NCBI RefSeq assembly: GCF_000278275.1
Contig: NZ_JH725147.1
Coordinates: 980,849-1,044,848 of the forward strand
Direction of reading: 5' to 3'
From: Bartonella tamiae Th239
Lineage (GTDB): Bacteria > Pseudomonadota > Alphaproteobacteria > Rhizobiales > Rhizobiaceae
DNA: 64,000 bases
Shown: one piece after another, positions 51,713 to 61,852 of the stretch
Layout: every line of letters begins with the position of its first letter
Numbering within the stretch: position 1 is the first letter of the stretch
The notes under the pieces: model-generated
Seen by the model: only the letters and a program-made list of their open reading frames with translations
Databases searched by the model: none
Told to the model about the DNA's origin: nothing
Position numbers and translations under genes: made by a program

Positions 51713-51784
51713 GTTTGTTGGTACCGCGTTCACCACATTTTTGAGATAAAATTAAGTGTTTGATACAAAAAATAAGGAAAACTC

Positions 51785-51808
51785 TTTTTTCTGTCATGAT
51801 AGAAAAAA
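51785..51808. terminator. 24-bp near-perfect palindrome after moaB
   Basis: From 51785 the sequence runs T6-CTGTCATGATAG-A6, a palindrome with one mismatch. It can form a hairpin with T/A-rich arms. A second, weaker A6C/GT6 hairpin follows at 51811-51836. They lie 70-120 bases after moaB and may form a double terminator. Confidence 0.45.
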
Positions 51809-52004
51809 TTAAAAAACCGCCATTTTAACGTTTTTTTGCATTGGCTGAAAGTTAAGCATTTTACTGCAGTGTTCAATTATAATTTTAATATTTTCATTTA
51901 GAACGTTTGATACATTCGCATATTGCAGAACAAATTTTTATATGAAATTTATATTTTCATAAAATGTTCTTTATTTGTTCTTTATGGTTTGATAAGTGAA
52001 ATTT

Positions 52005-53192
52005 ATGAAAAAATCGATTATTGATCAGAATCTGTTAGGTCTGTTAAATCAAGCTGATGATATAGCTTTTTGGGATCATGATGTTTCAAAAGCAGAGTGT
52101 TTTATCAAGCAATCTTTGATGCGAGTTTCTGAAAAACAAGCAAAAGGGCGAGGAACAAGTCTTAATCCTTCAGGACGATTTGAAACTCATAGTCGCGTTT
52201 TGATTGATGATGGTTGGGAAAAGGACGAGGTTGAAACGCCGCTTAAAACCAATGTTCAAATTGAAACAGCACGCCATATTATTACTCATAATCGATCACC
52301 TGATTTACCATTTGATCGTTCAATTAATCCCTATAGAGGATGTGAGCATGGTTGTGTTTATTGTTTTGCGCGACCCTCTCATGCCTATATGGGGCTTTCA
52401 TCGGGTCTTGATTTTGAAACTAAACTTTTTGCAAAACACAATTGCGCGACTTTACTTGAACGCGAATTATCAAAACCAAGTTATAAACCAAAAGTTATTG
52501 CGATTGGGACGAACACTGATCCCTATCAGCCCATTGAGAAAAAATGGAAGTTAATGCGTGAGATCTTACAGGTGTTGAATAAAGCCAATCATCCTGTACA
52601 GATTGTCACAAAATCGGCGCTTATCACACGAGATTGCGATATTTTAAAACAAATGTCGCAAAAAGGGCTTGTTCATGTAAGCATATCGATAACAAGTCTT
52701 GATGCCCACCTCATTCGTGCTATGGAACCACGAGCGGCCACCCCCCAACGTCGTTTGTGGGCTTTAGAATATTTGACAAAACTTAATATACCCGTGTCAG
52801 TTATGGTGGCACCGATTGTGCCTGCTTTAAACGATCATGAAATTGAAACAATATTACATGCATCAAAAGATCATGGTGCTTTGAATGCCTCCTATACTAT
52901 ATTGCGGTTACCTTATGAAGTTGCACCGCAGTTTCGAGATTGGTTGTTAAGAGAATATCCAGATCGTTATCGGCGTATCATGCATGCCATACGTGACATG
53001 CGTCAGGGCAAAGATTATGATGCCAATTGGAAGACACGCATGAAAGGGGAAGGAACTTTGGCGCAACTCATTGCAAGGCGTTTTGATGTGGCGGTCAAAA
53101 AAATAGGGTTTGCTGATAAAAGAATAAAATTTAATTTTGATTTATTTCGTGCTCCACTTCAACAGGCAGAGCAGCTTAACTTGTTTTCATAA
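52005..53192 (+). CDS. PA0069-family radical SAM protein (SPL-like)
   Basis: 395 residues from ATG 52005 (an in-frame GTG at 51996 is possible). The radical SAM cluster motif CEHGCVYC is near residue 115, preceded by the family start DRSINPYRG and followed by FARPSHAYMGLSSGLDFETK. The segment VIAIGTNTDPYQPIEKKWKL is typical of the PA0069/Rv2578c group related to spore photoproduct lyase. The reaction is unknown. It precedes rnhB with 85 bases between, including a hairpin. Confidence 0.88.
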   Translation: MKKSIIDQNLLGLLNQADDIAFWDHDVSKAECFIKQSLMRVSEKQAKGRGTSLNPSGRFETHSRVLIDDGWEKDEVETPLKTNVQIETARHIITHNRSPDLPFDRSINPYRGCEHGCVYCFARPSHAYMGLSSGLDFETKLFAKHNCATLLERELSKPSYKPKVIAIGTNTDPYQPIEKKWKLMREILQVLNKANHPVQIVTKSALITRDCDILKQMSQKGLVHVSISITSLDAHLIRAMEPRAATPQRRLWALEYLTKLNIPVSVMVAPIVPALNDHEIETILHASKDHGALNASYTILRLPYEVAPQFRDWLLREYPDRYRRIMHAIRDMRQGKDYDANWKTRMKGEGTLAQLIARRFDVAVKKIGFADKRIKFNFDLFRAPLQQAEQLNLFS

Positions 53193-53209
53193 GGAAAAAC
53201 TTATGCCCA

Positions 53210-53240
53210 CCAACTATTTTTTCTTCTCATAAATAGTTGG
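53210..53240. terminator. Hairpin between the radical SAM gene and rnhB
   Basis: CCAACTATTT (53210-53219) pairs perfectly with AAATAGTTGG (53231-53240); outer GCCC/GGGC-like bases nearly extend it. The loop contains a T-run but no T-run follows the stem, so its role as a terminator is uncertain. Confidence 0.5.
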
Positions 53241-53277
53241 GCTTGCGGAAAATCGGTGGTAATGCGAAAATAGTATT

Positions 53278-53934
53278 ATGTCTCGTAGTATCACCGATTT
53301 ACCCTTGTCATTAAAGCCTTCTTTAAAGCCCGATTATTTATCTGAAATCCATTTGATATCAAAAGGGTTTCAGGCAATAGCAGGGGTTGATGAAGTTGGT
53401 CGCGGCCCACTTGCTGGCCCCGTGGTTACGGCTGCTGTTATTCTTGATCCTTATCGTTTACCAATCGGCCTTAATGATTCGAAAAAATTATCGAAAAAAA
53501 AACGAAATTTTCTTTATGACGATATTTTAAAAAAAGCGTTATCCGTTTCTATTTGTAGTCTGAGTGCAAAAACTATTGATATGATCAATATTCGAAAGGC
53601 AGCATTAGAAGCAATGCGGCGTGCTGTTTTTTCTTTGTCGATCAAAGCAGATTTTGTCCTTATTGACGGGCGTGATATTCCGCCGCATTTGGACTGTCCT
53701 GCAACGGCGCTTATAAAAGGAGATCAACGTTCAATGTCGATTGCCGCAGCGTCAATTATAGCCAAAGTTACACGTGATCGGATGATGGAACGTATAAGCT
53801 CGATTTATCCTGTTTATGGGTTTGATCGTCATGCTGGATATGGGACAGAATATCACCGCGATGCCCTTATAAAAAAAGGTGCAGTTGAAGAACTTCATCG
53901 CTTTAGTTTTGCTCCTTTAAATCGAAAGTCTTAG
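53278..53934 (+). CDS. rnhB: Ribonuclease HII
   Basis: 218 residues. RNase HII cuts RNA in RNA-DNA hybrids and single ribonucleotides in DNA. The catalytic acidic motif is in IAGVDEVGRGPLAGPVVTAA (Asp38, Glu39), with the third acidic residue in FVLIDGRDIP and the conserved SIAAASIIAKVTRDRMM and YGFDRHAGYGTEYH segments. It is followed by tsaC with 12 bases between and probably shares its transcript. Confidence 0.97.
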   Translation: MSRSITDLPLSLKPSLKPDYLSEIHLISKGFQAIAGVDEVGRGPLAGPVVTAAVILDPYRLPIGLNDSKKLSKKKRNFLYDDILKKALSVSICSLSAKTIDMINIRKAALEAMRRAVFSLSIKADFVLIDGRDIPPHLDCPATALIKGDQRSMSIAAASIIAKVTRDRMMERISSIYPVYGFDRHAGYGTEYHRDALIKKGAVEELHRFSFAPLNRKS

Positions 53935-53946
53935 GAAAAAAATTAC

Positions 53947-54906
53947 ATGTCCATTTTGCCTGTTGAAAAAAAAACTATTGATAAGGCTGTGGCTTTGCTA
54001 GCTGATGGAAAACTCGTAGCCTTGCCCACTGAAACTGTTTATGGTCTGGCAGCTGATGCAACAAATGGCAAAGCAGTGGCTTCAATTTTTGCTGTGAAAG
54101 GGCGACCACAATTTAATCCCTTAATTGTTCATGTGAATTCAATAGGAATGGCTGAAAGATTTGTTCATATTGATTCTATATCACAAAAACTCATGAATGC
54201 TTTTTGGCCAGGGCCACTAACGCTTGTTTTAGCGTTAAAAGACGAACACACTATTCATCCATTAAGCAGTGCTGGTTTGCCAACATTAGCTATACGTCAA
54301 CCGCAAGGTGTTTTTGCTGATATTGTCACACAACTTGATGTGCCACTTGCCGCACCCAGTGCTAATCTTTCAGGGCGCTTAAGCCCTACATCGGCACAAG
54401 ATGTCAGTGATATGTTAGGCGATCAAATTCCCCTTATTGTTGATGCGGGTGCTGCATCAGTGGGGGTTGAATCGACAATTGTTAAGGTCACACATGAAGG
54501 TGTATTTTTATTGCGCCCCGGTGGTGTGATTAGTGAAGAGATCGAAGCTCTTATAAAAATGCCATTGAAACGTATGGAGCAGCATACCGCTATTGAAGCA
54601 CCAGGAATGCTTAAATCACATTATGCGCCACTTGCAAAAGTCAGATTAAATGCGAAGCAGGTTGAAGATGGAGAAGCACTTTTGGCTTTTGGTGAAAGTC
54701 GTATTTCACAAAGCCAGAAAGCGATAGCGATGCTCAATCTCAGCAAAACTGCAAATCTCACGGAAGCGGCAACCAATCTTTTTCATTTTTTAAAAGAACT
54801 AGATCAAAAAAATATAGCGCAAATTGCTGTAGAGCCCATTCCTAATTATGGTTTGGGGGAAGCAATTAATGATCGTTTGCAAAGAGCTGCGGCACCAAGA
54901 GGATAA
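53947..54906 (+). CDS. tsaC: L-threonylcarbamoyladenylate synthase (Sua5 type)
   Basis: 319 residues. It makes the threonylcarbamoyl-AMP used for t6A37 in ANN-decoding tRNAs. The YrdC domain (residues 1-200) contains GKLVALPTETVYGLAADATN, VKGRPQFNPLIVHV and GPLTLVLAL. The extra C-terminal Sua5 domain starts after the linker with ApGMlKSHYAPLAKVRL-type sequence (GMLKSHYAPLAKV), so this is the long form. It sits between rnhB and the FAD-linked dehydrogenase, with 5 bases to the latter. Confidence 0.95.
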   Translation: MSILPVEKKTIDKAVALLADGKLVALPTETVYGLAADATNGKAVASIFAVKGRPQFNPLIVHVNSIGMAERFVHIDSISQKLMNAFWPGPLTLVLALKDEHTIHPLSSAGLPTLAIRQPQGVFADIVTQLDVPLAAPSANLSGRLSPTSAQDVSDMLGDQIPLIVDAGAASVGVESTIVKVTHEGVFLLRPGGVISEEIEALIKMPLKRMEQHTAIEAPGMLKSHYAPLAKVRLNAKQVEDGEALLAFGESRISQSQKAIAMLNLSKTANLTEAATNLFHFLKELDQKNIAQIAVEPIPNYGLGEAINDRLQRAAAPRG

Positions 54907-54911
54907 GGCTG

Positions 54912-56321
54912 ATGGATAAAGCTTTGATTGATCAATTTTCATCAATTGTTGGACACAAAAATGCGCTGACGACGGATGATTTTATTGCACCTTATTTAAG
55001 AGAGGAAAGAGGGCTTTTTATTGGCGACAGTTCGTTGGTTTTGCGTCCTTCTTCGACACAGCAAATATCTGAAATAATGAAACTTGCCTTTAACACAAAA
55101 ACGGCAATCGTTCCACAGGGTGGTAATACGGGTTTGGTTGGCGCACAATTGCCTGATCAAAGTGGAAAGCATGTTATTTTATCACTTGAACGTCTTAATG
55201 CCATTCGTTCTATTGATGTTGAAGGCAATATGGCACTTGTTGAAGCTGGTGTAATCTTAAAAAAGTTACAAATAAAAGTTGAAGAACAAGACAGATACTT
55301 TCCTTTATCGCTTGGTTCTGAAGGCTCTTGCCAGATAGGGGGGAATTTGTCGTCAAATGCTGGCGGAACAAGTGTTCTTGCTTATGGTAATAGTCGAGAA
55401 CTCTGTTTAGGCTTGGAAGTTGTGCTGGCTGATGGGCGCATTCTTGACGATTTGCGCTTTGTAAAGAAAGATAATAGTGGCTATGATTTGAAAGATCTTT
55501 TTATCGGTGCAGAAGGTACTCTTGGTATTATTACCGCTGCTGTTATGAAAATTTTTCCAAAGCCGAAAGGCAAAGCAGTGGCTTATGTCGGGTTAAAATC
55601 TCCATATAAAGCACTTGAACTTTTTGTTCACGCGCAAAAAAAACTTGGATCATTATTAACGGGTTTTGAATTAATGGCAAAAATTGGTATGCAAATGAGT
55701 TTAGCCTATGCCTCAAATATACGCCCACCATTGAAAAATGATCATGAATGGTACGTGCTTATTGATCTATCCTCAACAAAAAGCGAAGATGAAGCAAAAC
55801 ATGCTTTGGAGGAATTTTTAAATGAGGCGTTGGAGGAGGATATTATAGAAAATGCAGTTCTTGCACAATCTTTAAACCAGCAAAAAATATTTTGGCAGCT
55901 GCGAGAAGATATGTCACCGGCACAAAAAAAATTCGGCGGATCAATTAAGCATGATATATCAGTACCTATTGCATCAATTCCTGATTTCATCGTTGAAGCA
56001 GAAAATATTGTTCAAGAGCTCTCTCCAGGCGCCCGTACTGTGTGTTTTGGCCATATGGGGGATGGCAATTTGCATTATAATATTTCTCAACCTGTAAAGA
56101 GCGATAGACAGGCTTTTCTCAATTTATGGGAAGACATGAATCATCGTATTCATACCTTGGTTATGCGCTATCATGGTGCATTTTCGGCAGAACATGGTAT
56201 TGGTCAATTAAAACGTGATGAACTTAAAGCCTTTAAATCACCTGTCGCGCTTGACCTTATGCGCGGCATCAAAAAACTATTTGATCCGTATAATATTATG
56301 AATCCCGGCAAAATTTTATAA
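54912..56321 (+). CDS. FAD-linked oxidase (GlcD / D-2-hydroxyglutarate dehydrogenase-like)
   Basis: 469 residues. The N-terminal PCMH FAD-binding domain contains IVPQGGNTGLVGAQLPDQSG and CQIGGNLSSNAGGTSVLAYG, and KKDNSGYDLKDLFIGAEGTL follows; the C-terminal FAD-oxidase domain has VCFGHMGDGNLHYNISQP and the metal-site segment HGAFSAEHGIGQLKRDEL. Members oxidise D-2-hydroxy acids (D-lactate, D-2-hydroxyglutarate, glycolate); the exact substrate cannot be told. It is 5 bases after tsaC and likely co-transcribed with it. Confidence 0.88.
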   Translation: MDKALIDQFSSIVGHKNALTTDDFIAPYLREERGLFIGDSSLVLRPSSTQQISEIMKLAFNTKTAIVPQGGNTGLVGAQLPDQSGKHVILSLERLNAIRSIDVEGNMALVEAGVILKKLQIKVEEQDRYFPLSLGSEGSCQIGGNLSSNAGGTSVLAYGNSRELCLGLEVVLADGRILDDLRFVKKDNSGYDLKDLFIGAEGTLGIITAAVMKIFPKPKGKAVAYVGLKSPYKALELFVHAQKKLGSLLTGFELMAKIGMQMSLAYASNIRPPLKNDHEWYVLIDLSSTKSEDEAKHALEEFLNEALEEDIIENAVLAQSLNQQKIFWQLREDMSPAQKKFGGSIKHDISVPIASIPDFIVEAENIVQELSPGARTVCFGHMGDGNLHYNISQPVKSDRQAFLNLWEDMNHRIHTLVMRYHGAFSAEHGIGQLKRDELKAFKSPVALDLMRGIKKLFDPYNIMNPGKIL

Positions 56322-56503
56322 AATAAAATGATCACGTTATGGTGATAATATGATTGAGAAGAAAAATAATTGTTTTTTATTGATGTGTTTGTAATTTGCT
56401 AACCATAATTTATGCCAATACTTTTTTAACCTAACCTTTTAATAATCCGCTTAATAAAATGCGTTAAACTGACCCCGTAGTAACGTAAATATTGGGGACT
56501 TTT

Positions 56504-57037
56504 ATGGCCAATCAATGGGCAAACCAAGCAAAATCAGGATTAGAATTAAGACTGGATCCGTGTCATTTACCGCAAAATGTGGCTTTCACAGCAACAGATA
56601 CTGGAGATGTTGTTATGTGTACGCTTAATGAGGGGGGTGTATCTATAACAATTCAAAAGGGCAAACATATATCACAATTAGTGCCAATTCAACATTTTAA
56701 AGCAGTGATTGCACGCGCGACAACAACACCAGCGGGTCACAAAGTTGTTTCATTAGAGTTGTTGCATGATGATACCAATAAATGCATTCCTTTATTGGTT
56801 TCGCGGGATCTTGATGATGTCTTGATGGATTGGCGTCTTTGGTCTGACATATATGATTTACCTATGATGCTTATAAATGATGATGGGTCTTATGTTTCTG
56901 TCAAAGATCGCTCTCCTTTGCAGCAATTTTTAGGTCAAACACCGCATAACTATCAACGCAAACACTTTTATCTTCGATGTCGTGGTCGTTCGCTCGGCTT
57001 GCGTTTGGTTATTGCTAATCAAGTTATGTTAGGATGA
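56504..57037 (+). CDS. DUF6101 family protein
   Basis: 177 residues from ATG 56504, preceded by a GGGGA; an in-frame TTG at 56492 is less likely. The translation MANQWANQAKSGLELRLDPC, then LPQNVAFTATDTGD and a central beta-rich region, looks like the DUF6101 family restricted to Hyphomicrobiales. The end is QRKHFYLRCRGRSLGLRLVI. No membrane segments or known function. Nearby TTAACC and AACC elements upstream recall CtrA half-sites but lack correct spacing. Confidence 0.7.
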   Translation: MANQWANQAKSGLELRLDPCHLPQNVAFTATDTGDVVMCTLNEGGVSITIQKGKHISQLVPIQHFKAVIARATTTPAGHKVVSLELLHDDTNKCIPLLVSRDLDDVLMDWRLWSDIYDLPMMLINDDGSYVSVKDRSPLQQFLGQTPHNYQRKHFYLRCRGRSLGLRLVIANQVMLG

Positions 57038-57155
57038 TGAATATTCATCCTTAACAAAGGATGATAAAAAAAAATTTAATCTTAATTGAACACAGCATAC
57101 AAAGCAGTAAGCTTTTAAACGATTTATGATATAAATTTTTTTACTTTTTAAAGCG

Positions 57156-57181
57156 AAAAAACCACATTGAAAGGTTTTTTT
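57156..57181. terminator. Terminator after the DUF6101 gene
   Basis: AAAAAACC (57156-57163) pairs with GGTTTTTT (57173-57180) around a 9-base loop, and one further T follows. A short, A+T-rich but well-formed intrinsic terminator. Confidence 0.6.
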
Positions 57182-57245
57182 GATGTTTATTTGCGTGTGA
57201 TACTCTTAGCGATGATACCCATATAGCATTGAAATTTGAGGATGT

Positions 57246-57809
57246 ATGAAACGAAAATTGACATTCCAGTTGAGCGAAAAGGAAGCATTCACGATGCTTC
57301 ACGATTTTTTTAGCATAAAAAAAAATAACAAAAAAATTATAACTTTTTTTCTTCTTTTGTGGTTGTGCATTTGTCTTGTTTTGATAACAGCATTTTGGTC
57401 TTTTGGTGCTGTATTCAATTTTCATATTTTATTGCTTTTCCTTTTTTTCATTTCCGCTATTTTTGGTATCACCATCAGCGCAATTTATGCGTTAAAGAGA
57501 TTTTATATTTTGCCACGATTGGTGCGTCAGTTTATGCGTTCCGATAAACAACTTTGCCTTAAACAAACATGGATATGGGATGAAAACGCCGTGGCTTTAT
57601 CAAGCAATAAAATAAAAGGATCTTATCCTTTTCGTTTGTTTTATAACTGGCAAGAATTTGATAATTTTTTCGCATTATTCATATCTGCGGAAAAGTTTTA
57701 TGTTTTGCCCAAGCATGCTTTTGACTATGAAGAGCCAGAAAATGGTATGAGTGAACAACAACTTGAAGATTTACGTAGAATTTTTACTCGTGAAATTACC
57801 CATAAATGA
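57246..57809 (+). CDS. YcxB-like membrane protein
   Basis: 187 residues. Two membrane helices (about residues 35-55 and 61-82, with IITFFLLLWLCICLVLITAF and ILLLFLFFISAIFGITISAI) are followed by a cytoplasmic domain typical of YcxB-like proteins: TWIWDENAVALSSNKIKGSY, then FYNWQEFDNFFALFISAEKF and YVLPKHAFDYEE. The function of the family is unknown. It stands alone, convergent with purD. Confidence 0.78.
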   Translation: MKRKLTFQLSEKEAFTMLHDFFSIKKNNKKIITFFLLLWLCICLVLITAFWSFGAVFNFHILLLFLFFISAIFGITISAIYALKRFYILPRLVRQFMRSDKQLCLKQTWIWDENAVALSSNKIKGSYPFRLFYNWQEFDNFFALFISAEKFYVLPKHAFDYEEPENGMSEQQLEDLRRIFTREITHK

Positions 57810-57939
57810 CAATAAATGCATTTTTTTATTTAATATAAAATTTAAACATATTTTTTAAAATATATCCGTCAAAGACGCGCTTCCTTAAATGTCATGTTTC
57901 AAAAGGACAAGTAAAAAATAACTTATTTCAATAAAATTA

Positions 57940-59214
57940 TTATTTTTCACGCGCAATGGCACGCCAGCCAATATCACGCCGACAAAAACCTTGTGGCCAG
58001 TCAATTTGGTCTACAGCGTGATATGCTTTTTCTTGTGCTTTCGCTACTGTATGTCCTATCGCTGAAACATTAAGAACGCGTCCCCCATTGGCAATTAATT
58101 CACCATTTTTACATGCTGTACCTGCATGAAAAACTACAATATCAGGTAATGCCTCTGCTTTATCTAGCGCGCAAATAATACTGCCTTTTTTGGGGGTTTC
58201 AGGATATCCTTGTGCTGCCATAACAACAGTCAGCGCTTTATCATTGCTCCATTCAGCGCAATGATTGCTCAAATCACCTTTGGCACAGGCAAAAACAATT
58301 TCAAGTAAATCGCTTTTTAAACGCATCATTAAAACTTGGCATTCAGGATCACCAAACCGTACATTATATTCAATAAGTTCAGGACCTTTATCTGTGATCA
58401 TAAGCCCAACGAAAAGAACACCGCAAAAAGGTGTTCCGCGTTCTTTCATGCCCATTATCGTTGGTTCGACAATTTCGTGCATTGTGCGCTCAATCATTGT
58501 TTCATTCATAATGGGTGCAGGTGAATAAGCACCCATGCCGCCCGTATTTGCACCTTTATCACTATCACCAACCCTTTTATGGTCTTGTGCTGTGCCAAAA
58601 GGGATAGCTCTTTGTCCGTCACAAAGACAAAAAAAGCTTGCTTCTTCGCCAACAAGAAAATTTTCAATCACAAGTTCAGCACCGGCATTTCCAAAATGAC
58701 CGTTAAAGCAATCATCAACAGCTTGCAGTGCTTCATCAATGGTCATTGCAACGACAACACCTTTACCAGCAGCGATACCATCGGCTTTCACGACAATAGG
58801 TGCTCCTTTTTTTTGAATATAGTGCTTTGCATCTTCTGCATTGCTAAAACGCCCATAGGCACTTGTTGGTATGTTATATTGCGCACATAAATCCTTGGTA
58901 AATCCTTTTGATCCTTCTAAGCGTGCGGCTTCCTTGCTTGGCCCAAAAACATAAATGCCATTAGTTCTCAATGGGTCTGCAAGTCCTTCAACAAGAGGGG
59001 ATTCTGGTCCAATAATGACAAGGTCAATGGCATTTTCTTTACAAAATTTTACCACATCTTCATGGTTGCTTATATCTAGCTCAACATTTTGGGCAAGTTT
59101 TTCTGTTCCAGGATTACCCGGTGCACAAAACAAAGTTGTTAACAGCGGCGAATTTGCAATTTTCCATGCTAAAGCATGTTCGCGACCACCAGAACCGATT
59201 AGAAGAACGTTCAT
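57940..59214 (-). CDS. purD: Phosphoribosylamine-glycine ligase
   Basis: 424 residues, the usual PurD length. It joins glycine to phosphoribosylamine in purine synthesis. The start [20 protein letters not shown], the ATP-grasp segments [20 protein letters not shown] and [20 protein letters not shown], and [20 protein letters not shown] are typical. A purine-rich AGGAGCAAG site precedes the ATG. It is divergent from ubiA and stands alone on its strand. Confidence 0.97.
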   Translation of the reverse strand: MNVLLIGSGGREHALAWKIANSPLLTTLFCAPGNPGTEKLAQNVELDISNHEDVVKFCKENAIDLVIIGPESPLVEGLADPLRTNGIYVFGPSKEAARLEGSKGFTKDLCAQYNIPTSAYGRFSNAEDAKHYIQKKGAPIVVKADGIAAGKGVVVAMTIDEALQAVDDCFNGHFGNAGAELVIENFLVGEEASFFCLCDGQRAIPFGTAQDHKRVGDSDKGANTGGMGAYSPAPIMNETMIERTMHEIVEPTIMGMKERGTPFCGVLFVGLMITDKGPELIEYNVRFGDPECQVLMMRLKSDLLEIVFACAKGDLSNHCAEWSNDKALTVVMAAQGYPETPKKGSIICALDKAEALPDIVVFHAGTACKNGELIANGGRVLNVSAIGHTVAKAQEKAYHAVDQIDWPQGFCRRDIGWRAIAREK

Positions 59215-59302
59215 TGCTTGCTCCTATTGCAGAAGATGAGTAAATAGGTTCCTATGTCATAGAAATGAAATCCCTTCGCTTCAAGGTAAAATATGAGCCT
59301 GT

Positions 59303-60295
59303 ATGATGAAACACACTGAAAATACCTCTTCAATACACACAGATTCTATTATGAAGGGCAGGGTAAAAGATGCACCGTATCATCATTGGGTGTATCGATT
59401 GTTACCAGTTTGGGCTTGGCCTTATGCGCAATTGGCCCGTTGGGATCGACCTATTGGTTGGAAATTATTGATGTGGCCATGTTTTTGGTCTCTTTTTTTA
59501 GCACTTGGTTCACCTATATTGCCTGAAAATATTTTTCTTACGCATATGCCGACAATCATTTGGTACCTTTTTTTATTTTTTATCGGCTCGGTCGCTATGC
59601 GTGGGGCAGGGTGTACATGGAATGATCTTGTTGACCATAAAATTGATAATATGGTTGCGCGGACGCGTTCGCGCCCTTTGCCTTCAGAAAGGGTAAGTCG
59701 ACTTCAAGCTAAAATTTTTATGGGCTGTCAATGTCTAATCGGTTTGTTCGTTTTGTTACAGTTTAATCTCTTCAGTATATTTTTAGGTTTTTCTTCGCTC
59801 ATCATTGTTGCACTCTACCCATTTATGAAGCGTGTGACGGACTGGCCACAGTTTTTTTTAGGTCTTGCTTTTAATTGGGGTGCTTTAATAGGGTGGTCCT
59901 CTATTTATGAAGCTTTAGACATTGCCCCTATTTTATTATATGTCGGAGCCGTATTATGGACAATTGGCTATGATACGATTTATGCCCATCAAGATAAGGA
60001 AGATGATGCCCTTGTGGGGGTGCGCTCAACGGCGCGGCTGTTTGGGGCGAAAACCTCATGGGCACTAAGCCTTCTTTATGGAGGCTTTCTATTATTCACA
60101 TCACTTTCCTTTTATTTTGCAGCACTGCCTTGGTACGCCTTTTTAGGCATTGTGGCTGCAGGAATGCATATGTTTTTGCAGATTTTTCGTATTGATATTA
60201 ATAATGATACACAGTGCTTAAAATTGTTCAAATCCAATACTCATGTTGGTGCTTTGATTTTTTTAGGACTTATTGCTGCAGCTTTAACGCCTTAA
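59303..60295 (+). CDS. ubiA: 4-hydroxybenzoate polyprenyltransferase
   Basis: 330 residues. UbiA attaches the polyprenyl tail to 4-hydroxybenzoate in the inner membrane. The first Asp-rich motif is in NDLVDHKIDNMVARTR near residue 110, and the second is in YDTIYAHQDKEDDALVGVRS near residue 230. About eight hydrophobic segments are present. The polar N-terminal 35 residues are longer than in E. coli; a second ATG follows the first directly. It uses the product of the polyprenyl synthase at 46630 and precedes UbiG in the same pathway. Confidence 0.95.
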   Translation: MMKHTENTSSIHTDSIMKGRVKDAPYHHWVYRLLPVWAWPYAQLARWDRPIGWKLLMWPCFWSLFLALGSPILPENIFLTHMPTIIWYLFLFFIGSVAMRGAGCTWNDLVDHKIDNMVARTRSRPLPSERVSRLQAKIFMGCQCLIGLFVLLQFNLFSIFLGFSSLIIVALYPFMKRVTDWPQFFLGLAFNWGALIGWSSIYEALDIAPILLYVGAVLWTIGYDTIYAHQDKEDDALVGVRSTARLFGAKTSWALSLLYGGFLLFTSLSFYFAALPWYAFLGIVAAGMHMFLQIFRIDINNDTQCLKLFKSNTHVGALIFLGLIAAALTP

Positions 60296-60507
60296 AAGGA
60301 TGAATAAAATAGTAAAAAGTGAATCATATTTTTTCTATTTGGGCTTTTTCGAAAAAGGAAAATGAGGCGGTTTTTTGTCCTTTGGGTATGAGAAATTTTG
60401 TTGGTACCTTTGTTAAGCTACCTTAAAATACCTCAATTTTCTCAAATTTTTCTTCTTTTTCAAAAAAAGTCTTCATACCATTTCAATAAAATAGAGCCGT
60501 CTTGAGC

Positions 60508-61131
60508 CTAAGGATAAAGACGTGTTTTTTCCCACAACTCATCGCTAATATCTTGGCGTGTGAATACAATACGCTCATGTAAGCGAAATGATCTGTCATG
60601 CCAAAATTCTATTGATAAAGGCTGAATGCGAAATCCTGACCAATAAGGCGGACGCGGAATTTTACCAATGCTAAAACGCGCTGTGTATTCTGCCACTTTT
60701 TTTTCCAAAGCAAAGCGACTTTCAAGAGGTCGCGACTGTTTTGATGCCCAAGCGCCAATCCTACTGCCTCTTGGTCGTGATTGATAATAAGCATCCGCTT
60801 CTTCAGTGGTGACTTCTTTAACAAGCCCGCGTATTCGAATTTGGCGGCGTAAAGACTTCCAATGAAAACATAAAGCCGCTTTCATCGATGAAAGAATTTC
60901 ACGTCCCTTTTGGCTTTCATAATTGGTATAAAATACGAAACCATCATTGTCATAACCTTTTAATAAAACCATCCTAACATCAGGAAGCCCTGTTTCATCG
61001 ACAGTGGCTAATGACATGGCATTAGGATCATTTATTTCTGTTTTGGTTGCATCGTTTAACCATTGAGAAAATAATGGTAGAGGTTCATTTTCTAAACTAA
61101 AGTCATCTCTTGTTAACGTTTCATCGGGCAT
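60508..61131 (-). CDS. pdxH: Pyridoxamine 5'-phosphate oxidase
   Basis: 207 residues, standard PdxH length. The enzyme makes pyridoxal phosphate using FMN. Family blocks include [39 protein letters not shown], the [20 protein letters not shown] region and the C-terminal [20 protein letters not shown] followed by RLHERIVF. It is a single gene; it is convergent with ubiA and divergent from the lipoprotein gene with 75 bases between. Confidence 0.97.
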   Translation of the reverse strand: MPDETLTRDDFSLENEPLPLFSQWLNDATKTEINDPNAMSLATVDETGLPDVRMVLLKGYDNDGFVFYTNYESQKGREILSSMKAALCFHWKSLRRQIRIRGLVKEVTTEEADAYYQSRPRGSRIGAWASKQSRPLESRFALEKKVAEYTARFSIGKIPRPPYWSGFRIQPLSIEFWHDRSFRLHERIVFTRQDISDELWEKTRLYP

Positions 61132-61206
61132 AATAACTTCTCATTTTGTGTATTGCGTAAAGATTAGGTGCCGTTCATATAATGGGGGGCACAGAAATAG
61201 TTTAGT

Positions 61207-61662
61207 ATGAATATCTTTTCTCATTTGAAAAGCCGATATAGTTGTTATTTTATTTTTGTCACGATCATTATATCAATGCAAGGTTGCATTGTTGCAGGTT
61301 TTAAAAATCAGGCGGTTCCTTCTCACAATGATGTTGATACTTCTGTCATTACAGGCGCAATTGGTGGTGTTGATGAGAGACCAGCTGATCCAACAATAGT
61401 GTCTGATCAGCGCCATGTGCGTGATACAATTTCCCAAATGGATTCTCAATCTTTAAAGACTGATTCTGTTTCATGGGATAATGCAGAAACGGGCAATCAA
61501 GGTATTATCAGCGGTATACTGGAACGCGATGATGGAGATCGTTTATGCCGTCAATTTCAAACAACACGTGCGACCTATGATGGTGCTCATCTTTATTACG
61601 GTCAGATATGCCTTATAGCTCCACAAGTTTGGGCAGTGACAGCATTTAACCGTTTTGAATGA
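61207..61662 (+). CDS. RT0821/Lpp0805-like surface lipoprotein
   Basis: 151 residues. The N terminus is a lipoprotein signal with lipobox SMQGC (lipidated Cys27). After a polar linker the C-terminal part has SWDNAETGNQGIISGILERD, then LCRQFQTTRATYDGAHLYYG and the closing WAVTAF, matching the surface-antigen domain first noted in Rickettsia RT0821 and Legionella Lpp0805. Function is unknown; outer-membrane location is inferred. It stands 75 bases from the divergent pdxH and before the dnaJ-like gene. Confidence 0.8.
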   Translation: MNIFSHLKSRYSCYFIFVTIIISMQGCIVAGFKNQAVPSHNDVDTSVITGAIGGVDERPADPTIVSDQRHVRDTISQMDSQSLKTDSVSWDNAETGNQGIISGILERDDGDRLCRQFQTTRATYDGAHLYYGQICLIAPQVWAVTAFNRFE

Positions 61663-61852
61663 AGAGTATTATATTTTTGATCAACGAATAATGTATTTAT
61701 ATAAGAAAATAACAGTTGCCATCTGGTTTTTTTGCTTTTCAATAGACATATAAAGTACAATACTATGAAGCACTTTTTAAAAGTAAAAAAATTCATTAAG
61801 TTGTCATGAGGTCTTGACCTTAATATAATGATGACTGGAAAGAGGAATAAAT

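Noticed and set aside
56390..56480. TTAACC/TTAA elements upstream of the DUF6101 gene as CtrA sites
   Set aside because: The spacing is nine bases rather than seven and the half-sites are imperfect.
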